Shown in pieces: positions 52,780 through 63,312 of a stretch of 64,000 bases of DNA (positions are counted from its first letter, which is position 1; each line of letters opens with the position of its first letter). The notes beneath the pieces are model-generated. The model worked only from the letters and a program-made list of their open reading frames with translations, searched no databases and was not told where the DNA came from. The stretch comes from Sparassis latifolia (Eukaryota; Basidiomycota; Agaricomycetes; Polyporales; Sparassidaceae), in contig CM031552.1 of the NCBI GenBank assembly GCA_018466975.1, positions 1,364,001-1,428,000 of the forward strand, read 5' to 3'. Position numbers and translations under genes: made by a program.

Positions 52780-53147
52780 TTTCTCAGGGAAATACCCTGA
52801 GAAAATTCATAAAGTAAAGCACGAGAAAATGTTTTGAAGAAACCATAATGAATTTTCATGGGAAATACTGTGATTGTCCAATCAGCAGCTGAGAATCACA
52901 GTTTTTCCTGGAGAAATACTTTATTCTTTTTCCACAGTTTTTCTGTGTGCTTTACTTTAACCCTTTCTGGAGGGTTTTCTGCAAAAAATACTGGGCCATG
53001 CTTCTTGTGCCACAGCCCAGTATTTTTTGCGGAAAAGGAAAAACTGTGATTGGACAGTCACAGTATTTCCCATGAAAATCCATTATGCTTTATTCAAATT
53101 TTCTCATCGTTTACTTTACAAATAATTTCAGGGTTTTCCCCGAAAAA
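52780..53147. mobile_element. 368-bp palindromic miniature element (MITE-like)
   Basis: The left ~100 bp and the right ~100 bp are inverted copies: cataatgaattttcatggga and aatactgtgattgtccaatc on the left match the reverse complement of tgattggacagtcacagtat and tcccatgaaaatccattatg on the right. The outer ends are tttctcagggaaataccctg and, read backwards, tttttcggggaaaaccctga. Inside is a second hairpin: ctgcaaaaaatactgggc at 52979 pairs with gcccagtattttttgcgg at 53015. No reading frame of note. I could not fix a target duplication, so the ends are within a few bases. Confidence 0.82.
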
Positions 53148-53513
53148 CATGCGTCTTGTGAGCGTCCTGTATCTTGTGCGGGTCCGTTGTTGTGTCGTCG
53201 CTCATTTACCGTCTTTTGAACGTACGTGATAAACCGCGGTCTGTGTGCAGAGTGGTTTTCTAAGAGCACCCGGGAACGTGCCTTGCCTTGCCTCGACGTT
53301 CAATTGAGCCGAGCCTCATTTATGCCATAGGCGGGCGTGCGTACATGTTGGAGCTCCAAGACGGCGTCGCATTAACCTGTTTTGACCGCATGGTTTCACA
53401 GCATCCAAATAAGGAGTGCGTCCCAGTCCGTCGTGTGCCTACTTTTAGGTGTGTCATTGCCCGTTCTCTGTCAGATGGTTTGGTTTGCCTTCGTGGCGTC
53501 GTCTGGCGCGCCA

Positions 53514-53519
53514 TATAAA
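53514..53519 (+). promoter_or_regulatory. TATA-like box before the P450 gene
   Basis: TATAAA within gcgcgccatataaagtctcg, 30 bp before the ATG at 53549. That is close, so the leader would be very short or initiation may be upstream. The flanking sequence is GC-rich, which makes the box stand out. Confidence 0.4.
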
Positions 53520-53548
53520 GTCTCGCGCGAAGAGCTCTGCGCTGAAAC

Positions 53549-55461
53549 ATGGCACAGACTTCAACCGTCTCATTCTCGCTAGCGACGGCCGCTTCACTCG
53601 CCCTCTCCCTCATTTTCCTCATCGGATTATACACTCTTTCATCGCGCCGAAGTAAATCCACCATCCACCAGCTCAATGGCTTCTCTTTCTTCTCAGCGTG
53701 GTTTTTCTTCGCTCGGAGGTACGAGTTTCTGAACAGCAACTTCAGGCGCACGGGCGAGAAGCTCTTCAAATTTCGCGTCTTGCAGGTGAGCGAGTTCCAG
53801 GCGATCCTGTGTGTGCACTGACTGTCTGTGGACACAGCACACGGTTGTGGCTCTGTCGGGAGAGGAGGCCCGCAAGGTGTTCTTTAATGATAAGCGACTT
53901 AACTTAAACGAAGGCTATCGCCTCCTCCTCGGCGGGGTGGGTGCCCAGTTTACCTCATTTGGTTTCTGCGGTCTGCTTATTGAATGCGGTGTAGGCACCT
54001 CGGTTGTCCGACATCATCATGGTCGAGTCCGACGATATTCAGCTCAAGTTATTCCACAAGTACTTCCATCTAGTCTTCACGAAGGAGAGGCTCACGAACA
54101 GTGAGTGGATGCCCGTGCGTCGATGTTCTGTCCTGAGCTGAGACACTACCCCGCAGTGCTCCCCTTCCTCCTCGACGGCATGCATAAACGGATGCAGATT
54201 TGGGGAAGGAAGGGCCGGATCAATCCCTTCAACGAAGTCTACGATGTGCGTACCTCGTATCCACGCATTTTGCGCATCTCATCCGTCCTCGTAGCTTGTC
54301 TTTTCTGTGACGACCCGCATGGCATCGTGCAGCGACCTTGCGGACAACTCCGAGGCTTCAGCGCGCCTAGGGGAAAATTACTGGACGCTTGAGCAGAGCG
54401 CGACGCCAGTGGCGCTACTCCTCCCGTGGTTCCCGAGCCGGGCGAAGCGGAACAAGGAGCGTGCGACACGAGACTTGTATTTGATGCTGCTCGGGTACGT
54501 TGACAAGAGGCGTCGGGCGGAGGTACGGAGCGCGGATGCGATCGACCTGCTTCTCCAGCATGGGGCAGAGGACGCTACCATTATTCAGGTGAGTCGGGAT
54601 GTGTTTGATGTGGGGCGAGTAACCGAGCCCATTGTGTGCAGTTCGTGCTGTCCGTTATCTTCGCCGGCGTCATCAACACCGGCATGATGGGTGCGTATTT
54701 CCGCCTTAGACTCGCCACCACTAACCATTGTATACAGTGTGCTGGATTCTGCTCTACCTTGACCAGAACCCAGAGTGGAAGGCAAAGGTCTCTGCAGAGG
54801 TGCATAACCTCCTGTGCACCCACACGGATAACACTGGCGCGGCGCTCCTACACGAACGACTCGCTGCCCTCCCGATGGCCGCGATAGAGGAGGAAACTCC
54901 CGCCCTTGAACTGGTCATCCGTGAGACCATCCGCATCATAATCGCCAACGGCACCGCGCTGCGGCGGAACGTCGCTAGGGAATTGCCCATCGGAGACCAG
55001 ATCGTGCCACACGGCGCGTTCATGGCGTACAATATCGCAGACGTGCACCTCGATCCGGAGCTGTATCCGGATCCAACGAAGTTCGACCCGGCGCGATTCG
55101 AGGCGGGACGCGAGGAGGACAAGGCCACCTTTAGGTATCTCGGTTGGGGCGCCGGTGACTACTTTGAGCCCTGAAACTTAGACGATGCACTGACGGACGT
55201 GTGCAGGGAGACACCCATGCATAGGCATGAAGATCGCGAAGTTGGAGATCAAAATGGTCGTCGCGTTGCTCGTCGCGGGGTACAATTACAAGCTTGTCGA
55301 CGCCAATGGCCGCTTCCCAGACCCATTCCCCGTGCGTGATCCGAACGATTTGCAGAAGGTGAGTGACGCATGTTCTGCGGAAGCTACGTTGACTCCTCTG
55401 TTTACAGGCGCGGCCTCTTGGGAAACCATGTTTCATCGACTTCGAGCGCATCGTCGACTAA
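53549..55461 (+). CDS. Cytochrome P450 monooxygenase
   Basis: A membrane-anchored P450 from eight or more exons. The anchor helix is SLATAASLALSLIFLIGLYT, then NGFSFFSAWFFFARRYEFLN. The frame continues through LNLNEGYRLLLGGAPRLSDI, MLPFLLDGMHKRMQIWGRKG, RINPFNEVYDLVFSVTTRMA and SATPVALLLPWFPSRAKRNK. The I-helix reads FVLSVIFAGVINTGMM, the K-helix LVIRETIR (ExxR), then FDPARF, and the heme loop FRYLGWGAGRHPCIGMKIAK is coded across the intron at 55155-55206 with the thiolate Cys present. It ends PLGKPCFIDFERIVD. The I-helix lacks the usual acidic residue before Thr (Asn instead). I do not assign a CYP number; the substrate is unknown. All frames close without lesions. Confidence 0.9.
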
Positions 55462-56375
55462 ACTCAATGCGGTGCCTGAGACGAGAGCCCGGGGTGAGGT
55501 CCGACAAGTGGTCTCCTGTAGTAGGTAAACATCAATTGTTCGCAAACACAGTATTATAAACCATCGCAAAACATAAAGTACTGTAAAGAAGTCGGCCCAC
55601 TACAACCTCAGGATGCCCACATCGATGTGGACAGCGATCACGGTCGTGTAATTAGACGTGAAATGTCAGTTGGCTGCCGTTGTAGTAAGATCGTGGATCA
55701 GTACCTCGGAACTTCGCACATCGAAGACAGCTCTGCAGTGAATGCTCATGCAAAGTTAGGGCACCTCATTTCTGTGCACAGATCACACTACTCTCCGGCT
55801 CATGAAGTGCATTTGCCAGAGGTCATCGCTGGGCGAATAAAACTGAGAGATGGATGATCGAGCCGGAGGCATAACCTTTGAGATTGATCGGCGACAGTGC
55901 CATTTCGGTCGCAGTTCTGTCTCTCGCATACGTGATCCGATGACTTACGATGTTTCTATTGCCCATGTTGCATAACTTGTTTATATTGCTTGCTTCACCC
56001 CTTCGTTGGTCAAGAAGTTTGGACCCTGACCATGTCTCGAAATGATATATTTGCGCAATGGCTTAGCTAATTCGAAGACGTGGTTACAAAGTGATGTCGA
56101 CTACTCTTACAAAAGCAGGATAGCTACCGATCTGCCTGAAAGTGAGGAAGAAAATGTACAAATATGATACACACAGTGACGTACAAGTAACTAGTCATGA
56201 GAGCAGGCTTAGAGAAAGAATGAAGGCATATATATAAGGGGTTAGAGGGTGGACGAAAACACGCATAGTGGATTAGAACAAGAATGAATGCATGATAGTA
56301 ACGCAAAGGGACGGGATGCAGAGGGATGGAACGCGCCGCTAACACGACACCACGTATGAGGTTCGTTTGCAAACC
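55462..56375. other. Intergenic; first copy of a duplicated flank
   Basis: 55555-55690 (accatcgcaaaacataaag, cactacaacctcaggatgcc) matches 59528-59662, beside the P450 pseudogene fragment. The rest is AT-rich with no gene. It also contains the 3' side of the ADP-ribosyltransferase gene. Confidence 0.6.
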
Positions 56376-57932
56376 TCAATACAAACCAGCGGTTTTGAGC
56401 GCCGGCCACTTCCCACCAACATCTGCGGGCCCCTCGATCAATATGTCGTCTGTCGTGCCCGGCTTGACTTCAATTAGGACATAACGATTATGTTTGAAAA
56501 AGTACGCCTGATTTTTGTTGCTCGGGTTCGGAAGACAAGCCTCGATCCCGTTGGTGAAGCCATTGCGCAGCGACGGCCAATTCTGATAAATGGACTTGGG
56601 CCCGTTGATGATGCGGTCGTTGGTGGTGCCGGGGGCGATGTCGATGAGCGCGTACTGGTCACCCCCGAAGAAGTACGCGTGCGCGTTATTATGAGGATTT
56701 GGCAAGATCGCGTCCACCCCTTTGTCGAACCCGGCCTTGGTCAGGGATGGCCAGTTCCCGCGAATCGTCTTGACCGCGCTCACTAGGTAGTCGTCCGTCG
56801 ACCCCGGCTGGACGTTCACGAGAGCATAGCTGTCTCCGCTGAAGAAGTAGGCTTCTCTGTAATTGTCCGGGTTCGGCAGGATCGCGTCCACCCTCCCTGC
56901 GAACTTGGCCTTGCGCAGGGACGGCCATTCGGTCACGACCAGCTTTGGCCCATTGATGATCGAACCGGGTGGGTCGAAGTGCATGAGGACGTATTTCGTC
57001 TCTGCGAAGACATAGACCTCATGGACGGAACGCGCCAGGTTGGGGAGAACAGCACGCGCGAAGCGTGGCTCGGTCGCGGTGCCTATCAGAAAATCTGTGA
57101 TAGTATGACCCTCGCCCGTCATGAGGATATCTTCGTCCACGGGACTGCGCAGCTCCCTCCTATGCGAGTCCGAAGGATTCCCATCGTCGTCATCAAAGGT
57201 CACATCAACGACCTCGACCCCAATCGATCTGTACTCATCCTGGGGCAGATCAGGGAGGCGCGATCCATGGCCCCTGCCACTGGCGTTCCAATCGAAGTAC
57301 GGATTGTAATAAACCCGGACGATTATGTCCTCCGTGGTGCCGTCTGCATTATCGATCCGGCGGTACTCGACGGCACTGCGAACGAACTCGCGCCGGATTC
57401 CACCCGCAAACGCGACCTCGTTCTGTTGCTGATGGCGATGTGTGCCCAGCGACTCGTTGACATCTATCCCGCCATGCGCGTATATCTCGTACTTGAAACT
57501 GGTTCCGCCCACGACATGGCGATTAAGCCGGTTATCCGCCGTCCACACGAGCGGTTCGGGCATCGAGGGGGTGTAGGTCGCGAGGGTGCGCGTCGTGGAC
57601 ACAAAGATGGAAGGGACATTGTTCAAGACGTAGGTGGCTATATCTAGCTGCTGGTCCTGCAGCTGGGCGCTGCTGGAAGGTTGGACCTTCGGGGCGAAAC
57701 CGTTCCTAAACACGTCTTCTGGGCGACGGATGTCCCAGCGGATGAGGCGCTCAGCACTAGCTGGCAGATGAAGATTGCGGAAGTCTGTCGCCCACGTTGG
57801 CCTCCACTGGACAGACCGATCTGGGTACAGACGACTGCGCGCCAACACCTCTGCGATGCGGTTCATCAAGGCCTCCGTGTCATCGCGAAACCAGCCGAAA
57901 ACGGCGGCAGTGAAGGGATCCGAGTCGCTCAT
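56376..57932 (-). CDS. ADP-ribosyltransferase (heat-labile enterotoxin A-like) fused to hemopexin-like repeats
   Basis: 518 residues in a single exon. Residues 60-190 match the cholera/enterotoxin-type mono-ADP-ribosyltransferase fold: Arg65 in LIRWDIRRPEDVFRNGF, the Ser-Thr-Thr at 112-114 in IFVSTTR, and Gln170-x-Glu172 in QQQNEVAFAGGI, so the NAD+ pocket looks complete. Residues 200-290 are a linker. From about 300 to 518 there are four blades of a hemopexin-like propeller with repeated AYFFSGDSYALV, GPK and NWPSL words. There is no signal peptide at the chosen Met; an upstream in-frame Met at 58061 would add 43 hydrophobic residues. The family transfers ADP-ribose from NAD+ to a target. 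The lack of introns beside intron-rich genes suggests transfer from bacteria or loss of introns. It may act against other organisms or in self-defence; this is inference. Confidence 0.85.
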   Translation of the reverse strand: MSDSDPFTAAVFGWFRDDTEALMNRIAEVLARSRLYPDRSVQWRPTWATDFRNLHLPASAERLIRWDIRRPEDVFRNGFAPKVQPSSSAQLQDQQLDIATYVLNNVPSIFVSTTRTLATYTPSMPEPLVWTADNRLNRHVVGGTSFKYEIYAHGGIDVNESLGTHRHQQQNEVAFAGGIRREFVRSAVEYRRIDNADGTTEDIIVRVYYNPYFDWNASGRGHGSRLPDLPQDEYRSIGVEVVDVTFDDDDGNPSDSHRRELRSPVDEDILMTGEGHTITDFLIGTATEPRFARAVLPNLARSVHEVYVFAETKYVLMHFDPPGSIINGPKLVVTEWPSLRKAKFAGRVDAILPNPDNYREAYFFSGDSYALVNVQPGSTDDYLVSAVKTIRGNWPSLTKAGFDKGVDAILPNPHNNAHAYFFGGDQYALIDIAPGTTNDRIINGPKSIYQNWPSLRNGFTNGIEACLPNPSNKNQAYFFKHNRYVLIEVKPGTTDDILIEGPADVGGKWPALKTAGLY

Positions 57933-59085
57933 GGCTGATGTGCTTTGAGGAAAAAGTAAAGGGTCGTCAGAAGGAATGCGAGCAAGAAGGCCACAGAGCG
58001 CACTCAATGATATTGATTCAACGAATTCGTGGAAGGTAATCACGTAGAGAAGACAGTGCACGCAGTAAAGCGCGAGGTGAACGATACAGCGGGAAGCAGA
58101 GAGGGTCCGCCCCGCAGGTAGTGGAAGACAGGTCTGAGGGCCAGTCTTAAGATCACATACTGCGGCGGATATTTATGCAATTCCACGAATTAGCACAGGA
58201 TCGAAAGCACGGGGGAAAACAAACTGTAGACATATCAGCATGGAAGCTACGATCGGCAATCTCGAAGCGCCGCTGGAAGGAGGACAGACATCAGCATGGA
58301 AGCACTTCCGGGGAAATGTCACTGCGGTCAGTCCGTCCAGAAAATGGAACTCACCTTCTGATCAGCAGGCCCATCGCCGAAAGGATGAACGGCGATCCCA
58401 GGCATAGAACTGTTGCGAGTCTCGTTGTTAGTCCACACGTCCAGGTTGTACATTCACTCTGAGCTTACTCATTGAACGAGGTATTACACCGCCGTTGCTA
58501 TCACTGAGTACATTGCGGATGCATGAGGCGAAGGAGCGTACCCACTCGTGTGCGATACGCCTGAAATGACGTGGGCGTGAGCCTGAGGTTGGCTGCATGA
58601 CCTGGCAGCTAGCGCTGCTGCCAAAGAGACTTGGAACCAAGTGGACCGGCTGAGACGGCGACAAAGCAATTGGTTGGGTTCTGGAGCTCAGTTTGATCTG
58701 CGGTGCGCATATATCACCGGAATGAGAGGATGCATTTTGCAAACCGGATTGAACGTACAAGCGCACCTGATAGGATCCGGTGTTATGAAGCTCAGTGGGA
58801 TCCACGGAGTGCACAGATCGCCGAGATGCATAGAATCAGACGCTGTGAGAACCTGTTGGTCACGAGATAAGGACGTCCGGAGTCCGTAGGATTCCCGCAG
58901 AAAGTCGCATCGACCACCGGGAGGACGTGCCAGGTATGTGTACTTGGTAAGTTGATACGCGTTCCAGGAATCGTCATAGCCCTTGGCGGATAAGTGGTGA
59001 ACTGGCTGCACAGGGCTTAAGTGGCTGTGGCGCGACGCGTCCATGATCCCATTGGTGCCGGTGGGTTGAACCGTCCCCGACACGA
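57933..59085. other. Intergenic region, no gene called
   Basis: Upstream region of the ADP-ribosyltransferase gene. Minus-strand frames at 58688-59131 (147 codons) and 58428-58814 (128 codons) look like coincidence or the remains of an old gene; neither has motifs. A TATA-like ataaatat on the minus strand near 58170 is about 240 bp before the start. Confidence 0.35.
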
Positions 59086-59440
59086 TGATTGGAGGCGGGA
59101 CGCGAGGAGGACACTCGCAAGAAGACGGCATTCGGATATCTCAGCTGAGGCGTCGGTGATTACTCTTGAAGCTTGAAGCTTGAGGGGGAGACTGTATTGG
59201 ACGGACGTGCGTGACTCACAAAGATCGCAAAGCGGGAGATCAAAACGATCGTCGCGCTGTTCCTCGCGGGGAGTACAGTTACAAGCTCGTCGCCGCCAAC
59301 GGCCTGTTCCCAGATCCATTCGCTATGGCAGATCCGAACGATTTGCAGAAGGTGAGAGATGACGGCCAAGCTCTGGGAGAACAGTGCTTCATTAACGCAT
59401 CGTTGACCGCGCGAGCTCGATCCAACGCCGTGGACGAGAT
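59086..59440 (+). pseudogene. Fragment of a P450 3' end, copy of 55090-55440
   Basis: Matches the P450 from gaggcgggacgcgaggagga through gatccgaacgatttgcagaa. The heme-binding segment is broken: the acceptor and the Arg-His-Pro-Cys codons (gcagggagacacccatgcat in the parent) are deleted, and stops follow. The part corresponding to NDLQK reads on without the parent's last intron boundary. It cannot encode a working P450 domain. Confidence 0.85.
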
Positions 59441-59527
59441 CATTGGCGAGGACCAACTAGTATTTTGTTTTACTCGTACACAAGCAATTTCCGGTAGTAG
59501 TACACAACGTTCGAAATTTTTAGATAC

Positions 59528-59662
59528 CCAGACCATCGCAAAACATCAAGTCCAGTAAAGTAGTCCGCGCACTACAATCTGATACCCACATTGATCTGGA
59601 CGGCCTTCACATTCGTGTAACTACATGCGAAACGTCAGTCGGCCGCCACCGTAGCACGAAGA
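59528..59662. repeat. Second copy of the P450 downstream flank
   Basis: Same order and orientation as 55555-55690 (accatcgcaaaacatc, cactacaatctgatacccac, gtgtaactacatgcgaaacg against the parent version). It shows that the duplication took in the P450 3' end plus its downstream DNA. It ends a few bases before the aldehyde dehydrogenase stop codon. Confidence 0.75.
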
Positions 59663-59668
59663 GTCTGC

Positions 59669-61705
59669 TCACTTTTCAAGCGCATACTCGCTCAGCTCCC
59701 GGCCGATCCCCGACTGCTTGAACCCGCCGAAAGGGAGCGCAATCTCTGTCTGGTTCGCACAGTTGACCTGCGCGCAGCGCCGTCAGCATCGGTGACACTG
59801 GAATGACCCAAACCAGGTGGCGAAAGATGCTCACCCACATCGTGCCCGCCTCAAGCGCATGCGCGACACGGATAGCACGATCGATGTCCTTCGTGAACAC
59901 CCCCGCCGCGAGCCCATAAGTGGTGTCATTAGCAGCCTCGATGACTTCTACACACGGTAACACATTCAGGACGTTTTACATATCGCGCGCCCGCTTGCAC
60001 TACGTACCGTCCTCCGTCGCGAACTTCATGACGCATGCGACAGGCCCGAAAATCTCGTCTTGCACGATCTTCATGCCCGGCTTGCAGTCCGTGAAGATCG
60101 TCGGCTCGATGAAGTAGCCTTCCGTCCCGATTTGCTTCCCGCCCGTGTGCACCGTCGCGCCGTCGTCCTTGCCTGACTGGATGTAGCCCATGATGCGCTG
60201 GCGAACGCGTGTGAGCGCGAGGACAATCGAAGAAGGAAGAACTCACGTCGAACTGCGTTTTCGATACCTGTGGTCCCTGGTACGTCGCCGGGTCGAACGG
60301 GTTGCCTACCTTGATTGCTTGTGCGCGGGCAGTGAACTCCTGTAAGAACTTACTATAGATTGTGTCCTGGACAAATATGCGCGAGCCAGCCGAGCAGTTC
60401 TGTCCGTGATTGAAGCTACTCGAATCATCGGCTATCAACAGAGGAAGAGCGGCACAAAAAAAGCGCTACCCACAAAATACCATGGATGGCCCACTTGACT
60501 GCCTGGTCAAAATCTGCATCATCGAAGATCACAACCGGGCTCTTCCCTCCGAGCTCGAGCGTGACCGGCTTCAAATTGCTCTTCGCTGCTGCCTCCATAA
60601 TCTTGCGCCCGGTGAGTGTGCTGCCGGTGAAGGCGACCTTGCCTATCAGAGGGTGCTCGCTGATCGCCTGGCCTGCCGTAGCGCCGTATCCGTTCACGAT
60701 GTTCAGCACTCCTGGTGGGAAGCCAGCCTCGGCGATGAGCGTGCAGAAAAGCAGCGCGGAGAGTGGAGTCAGCTCGGAGGGCTTAAGCACGACCGTATTC
60801 CCGGTGGCGAGCGCAGGTCCAATCTTGAGCGAAAGAGAGAACACTAAAGGGAGAGCGGGGTCAGTGAAAGAAGTCACGAGCAGGAAACACGCGCTACTTG
60901 GCACATTCCAGGGAATGATTTGGCCCTGAATCAACGCAAAATGAGGACGAGTATATTGCGAGACGGCGGTACTTACCACTACGCCGATAGGCTCGTGCCG
61001 CGTGTACGTCATCTTGTTGTCGTTTGTCTGGCTAGACGTCAGCGACAATGCGAAGAACAGTGAACGCCGCCTCACCTCGATAGTCTTTCCTGTGATCTTG
61101 TCGGCCCAACCTGCATAGTAGCGTAAGACTGCGATGGCACCAGTGCAGTCACGATCGCGGGCGGTCTTGAAAGCCTTCCCTGCAAGTTGCATAGCACCAC
61201 CGTTAACATTCAAAGAAAACGCCCAGGCAGATGAAAATGAACGTGCAAGGCGTCGTACATACCATTCGTGAGCGCGTCAAGTGCAGCAAATTCGTCGATA
61301 CGTTGCTCCATGAGGTCCGCGAGCTTAAAGAGCATCTTACCGCGCTGCACGCCGGGCGTCTTGAATCCCCAGGATGTCTTGAAGGCGGTCCTTGCTGCAC
61401 GAGCTGCCAGGTCGATGTCTGCCTTCGTACCCGCCGCAATGGATGTAACAATTTTGCCAGTCGCTACGAACGAAATCAAGCTTTATTTAATGAGAGACAC
61501 AAGTCCGACTTGGACACTTACCGGGATTCACGACACTATCGCGGTCTCATGAGAAATCCATTTCGCAATAGGACCAAGGCACTCACTCGATTGTCCCTCC
61601 TTCAACTGGGTCCACGAATTCATCATTAATGTAGAGACCAAGAGGAACAGTAACGGTCCCCTTATACGCCGCAGTGTCAAATTGGTAGGTGAATGTGTCG
61701 GGCAT
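59669..61705 (-). CDS. NAD(P)+-dependent aldehyde dehydrogenase
   Basis: About 500 residues from roughly ten exons. It starts [20 protein letters not shown], followed by [15 protein letters not shown] and [20 protein letters not shown]. The cofactor part shows GQIIPWNVP and [28 protein letters not shown] and [20 protein letters not shown] contain the general-base Glu. The catalytic Cys is in [27 protein letters not shown] follows, and the end is [20 protein letters not shown]. All ALDH superfamily landmarks are present and the introns keep the frame. It oxidises aldehydes to acids, probably in the cytosol (no targeting signal seen). It is divergent from the hydrolase gene, with 291 bp between starts. 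Confidence 0.93.
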
Positions 61706-61996
61706 TGTCTGGACGGCTGAGATCGTATCGCAGGGGATTGTAGGCCATGTTGCACCTGCCCATGGTGTACTTATCGGCGGGACAGCGAGAGATATTAGAA
61801 GCTGATGGAAGGAGCAGAAGGACGCGGAGACGGGGAGCCAGACGTCGTAGTCTCGTGCTCCCACTCACTTCGCTCTCTCACTCCGAGGCCGACTTATCTA
61901 TGAGCTCCCCCCACGGCTCGCTTCCCATCTATAAATTCGCCATGCTTATCCTCCGATGCTGCGGTCCTAGCAGTACTGTTCTGCTCACGCCCGAAG
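61706..61996. promoter_or_regulatory. Divergent promoter of the aldehyde dehydrogenase and hydrolase genes
   Basis: The start codons of the two genes are 291 bp apart and face away from each other. A TATAAA on the plus strand at 61930-61935 is 61 bp before the hydrolase ATG. No clear counterpart for the other gene. The layout allows co-regulation. Confidence 0.5.
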
Positions 61997-63312
61997 ATGG
62001 CTGCTGAACCCGAGCGCAAGGTCTGGCAACCTATTCATCCCGACTTCCTCGACAAGCTGCTTCCTGAGTATGTCGCATACCACAATGAGCACATTCGCTA
62101 TACCCCCGCCGCTCAGCAGGTGCCCTGGGATCCGAGCGTCCGCGTCAAACTCCAAGCTGGGGGAGCTTCTGAACCTCTGCAAGTCGGTCCCGTGCGCGAT
62201 GTCTCGCTGAGCAAGTGCGCAATGCGCGTTTGGACTCCGGAGGGTGCACCACCAGCAGATGGCTGGCCCGTGTTGTTATTCTTCCACGGAGGTAAGTGAC
62301 GAGCTGTATCTTACACGAGAATCCACTTAAGTTTGAGCATGTAGGTGGCTGGACACTTGGGACTATCTCCACCGGAACGTCGTTTTGTACGAGCATGTGC
62401 AAGCGTAAGTTATCTCCGTTTATTTCTAAGTCTAAGCGACATCCTCTTACAGCTATTATGGACGTTGATGCCTTTCAGGCGCGAACTGCCTTGTATTCTC
62501 GGTTGATTACCGTCTTGCGCCAGAGAACCCTTATCCCGCTGCCGTGGAGGACGCTGTAGAGGCACTAGAATGGGTTTACACCCACGGTAAAGCCGAGTTC
62601 GGCGCGAATGTCCTCAAGATCGCCGTCGGCGGCGGCTCTAGGTATGCCAATCTGTGTAGTCAACAGTGTTCTGCATCTCACAACCATCTTTCTTCCGCTA
62701 GCGGTGGGAATCTCGCCGCAGTGCTCACGCACAAAGCGGCATTGGTGAATCCTCCGATTCCTCTCTGCTTCCAGCTGCTCCTTGTCCCCGTCGTCGACAA
62801 CACCGCGTCGGAGTCCGGTGAGCCTTACCCCTCCTGGCGTGAAAACGCGCAGACCCCATGGCTCTCCGTCACCCGCATGATGTGGTTCCGCAAGCTCTAC
62901 CTTCCGAACGAGGCCGACTGGGCATCGTGGGACAACTCCCCGATCTACGCATCCGAAGCGCTTTTCGCAAAAGCGCCCCGGCGTGGGTTGCCGTGATGGA
63001 GCTGGACATCTTGCGCGATGAGGGGATCGCGTACGGCGAGAAGCTGAAGAAGGCGGGTGTTCCTGTTGAGGTGAAGATGTACAAGCGTGTTCCACATCAG
63101 GTCATGTCCATGGACGGTATGTCGCTGTGGCATCTATTCCGATGTTAGTTGCTGACGAGCGTGCGGTGTGGTTTTGTCGCATAATTAGGGTGAGTTTTAT
63201 TTTCACTGTACTGGCAATGTGCTGAAGATTGCATATTAGTGTATTGGAGACTGGAAGGCAGCTCGTTACCGATTGCGTTGAGGCGCTGCTCAAGGCTTTC
63301 GGTTCTCCGTAG
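61997..63312 (+). CDS. Alpha/beta hydrolase of the hormone-sensitive-lipase type
   Basis: Starts MAAEPERKVWQPIHPDFLDK. WPVLLFFHGG splices to GWTLG, forming the HGGG oxyanion motif. Then come VFSVDYRLAPENPYPAAVED and the nucleophile elbow GGSSGGNLAAVL, assembled across the intron at 62641-62699. The Asp region is VAVMELDILRDEGIAYGEKL and the His region YKRVPHQVMSMD. At about 62970-62980 one base is missing in a C-run (KAP then AWVAVM in another frame), which looks like a sequence error. The last exon probably codes VLETGRQLVTDCVEALLKAF with stop at 63310-63312, but the splice there is one base off. The family hydrolyses small esters. Confidence 0.78.

Noticed and set aside
58428..59131. Two minus-strand frames upstream of the ADP-ribosyltransferase
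   Set aside because: No motif, no splice link and no similarity I can name to neighbouring genes.
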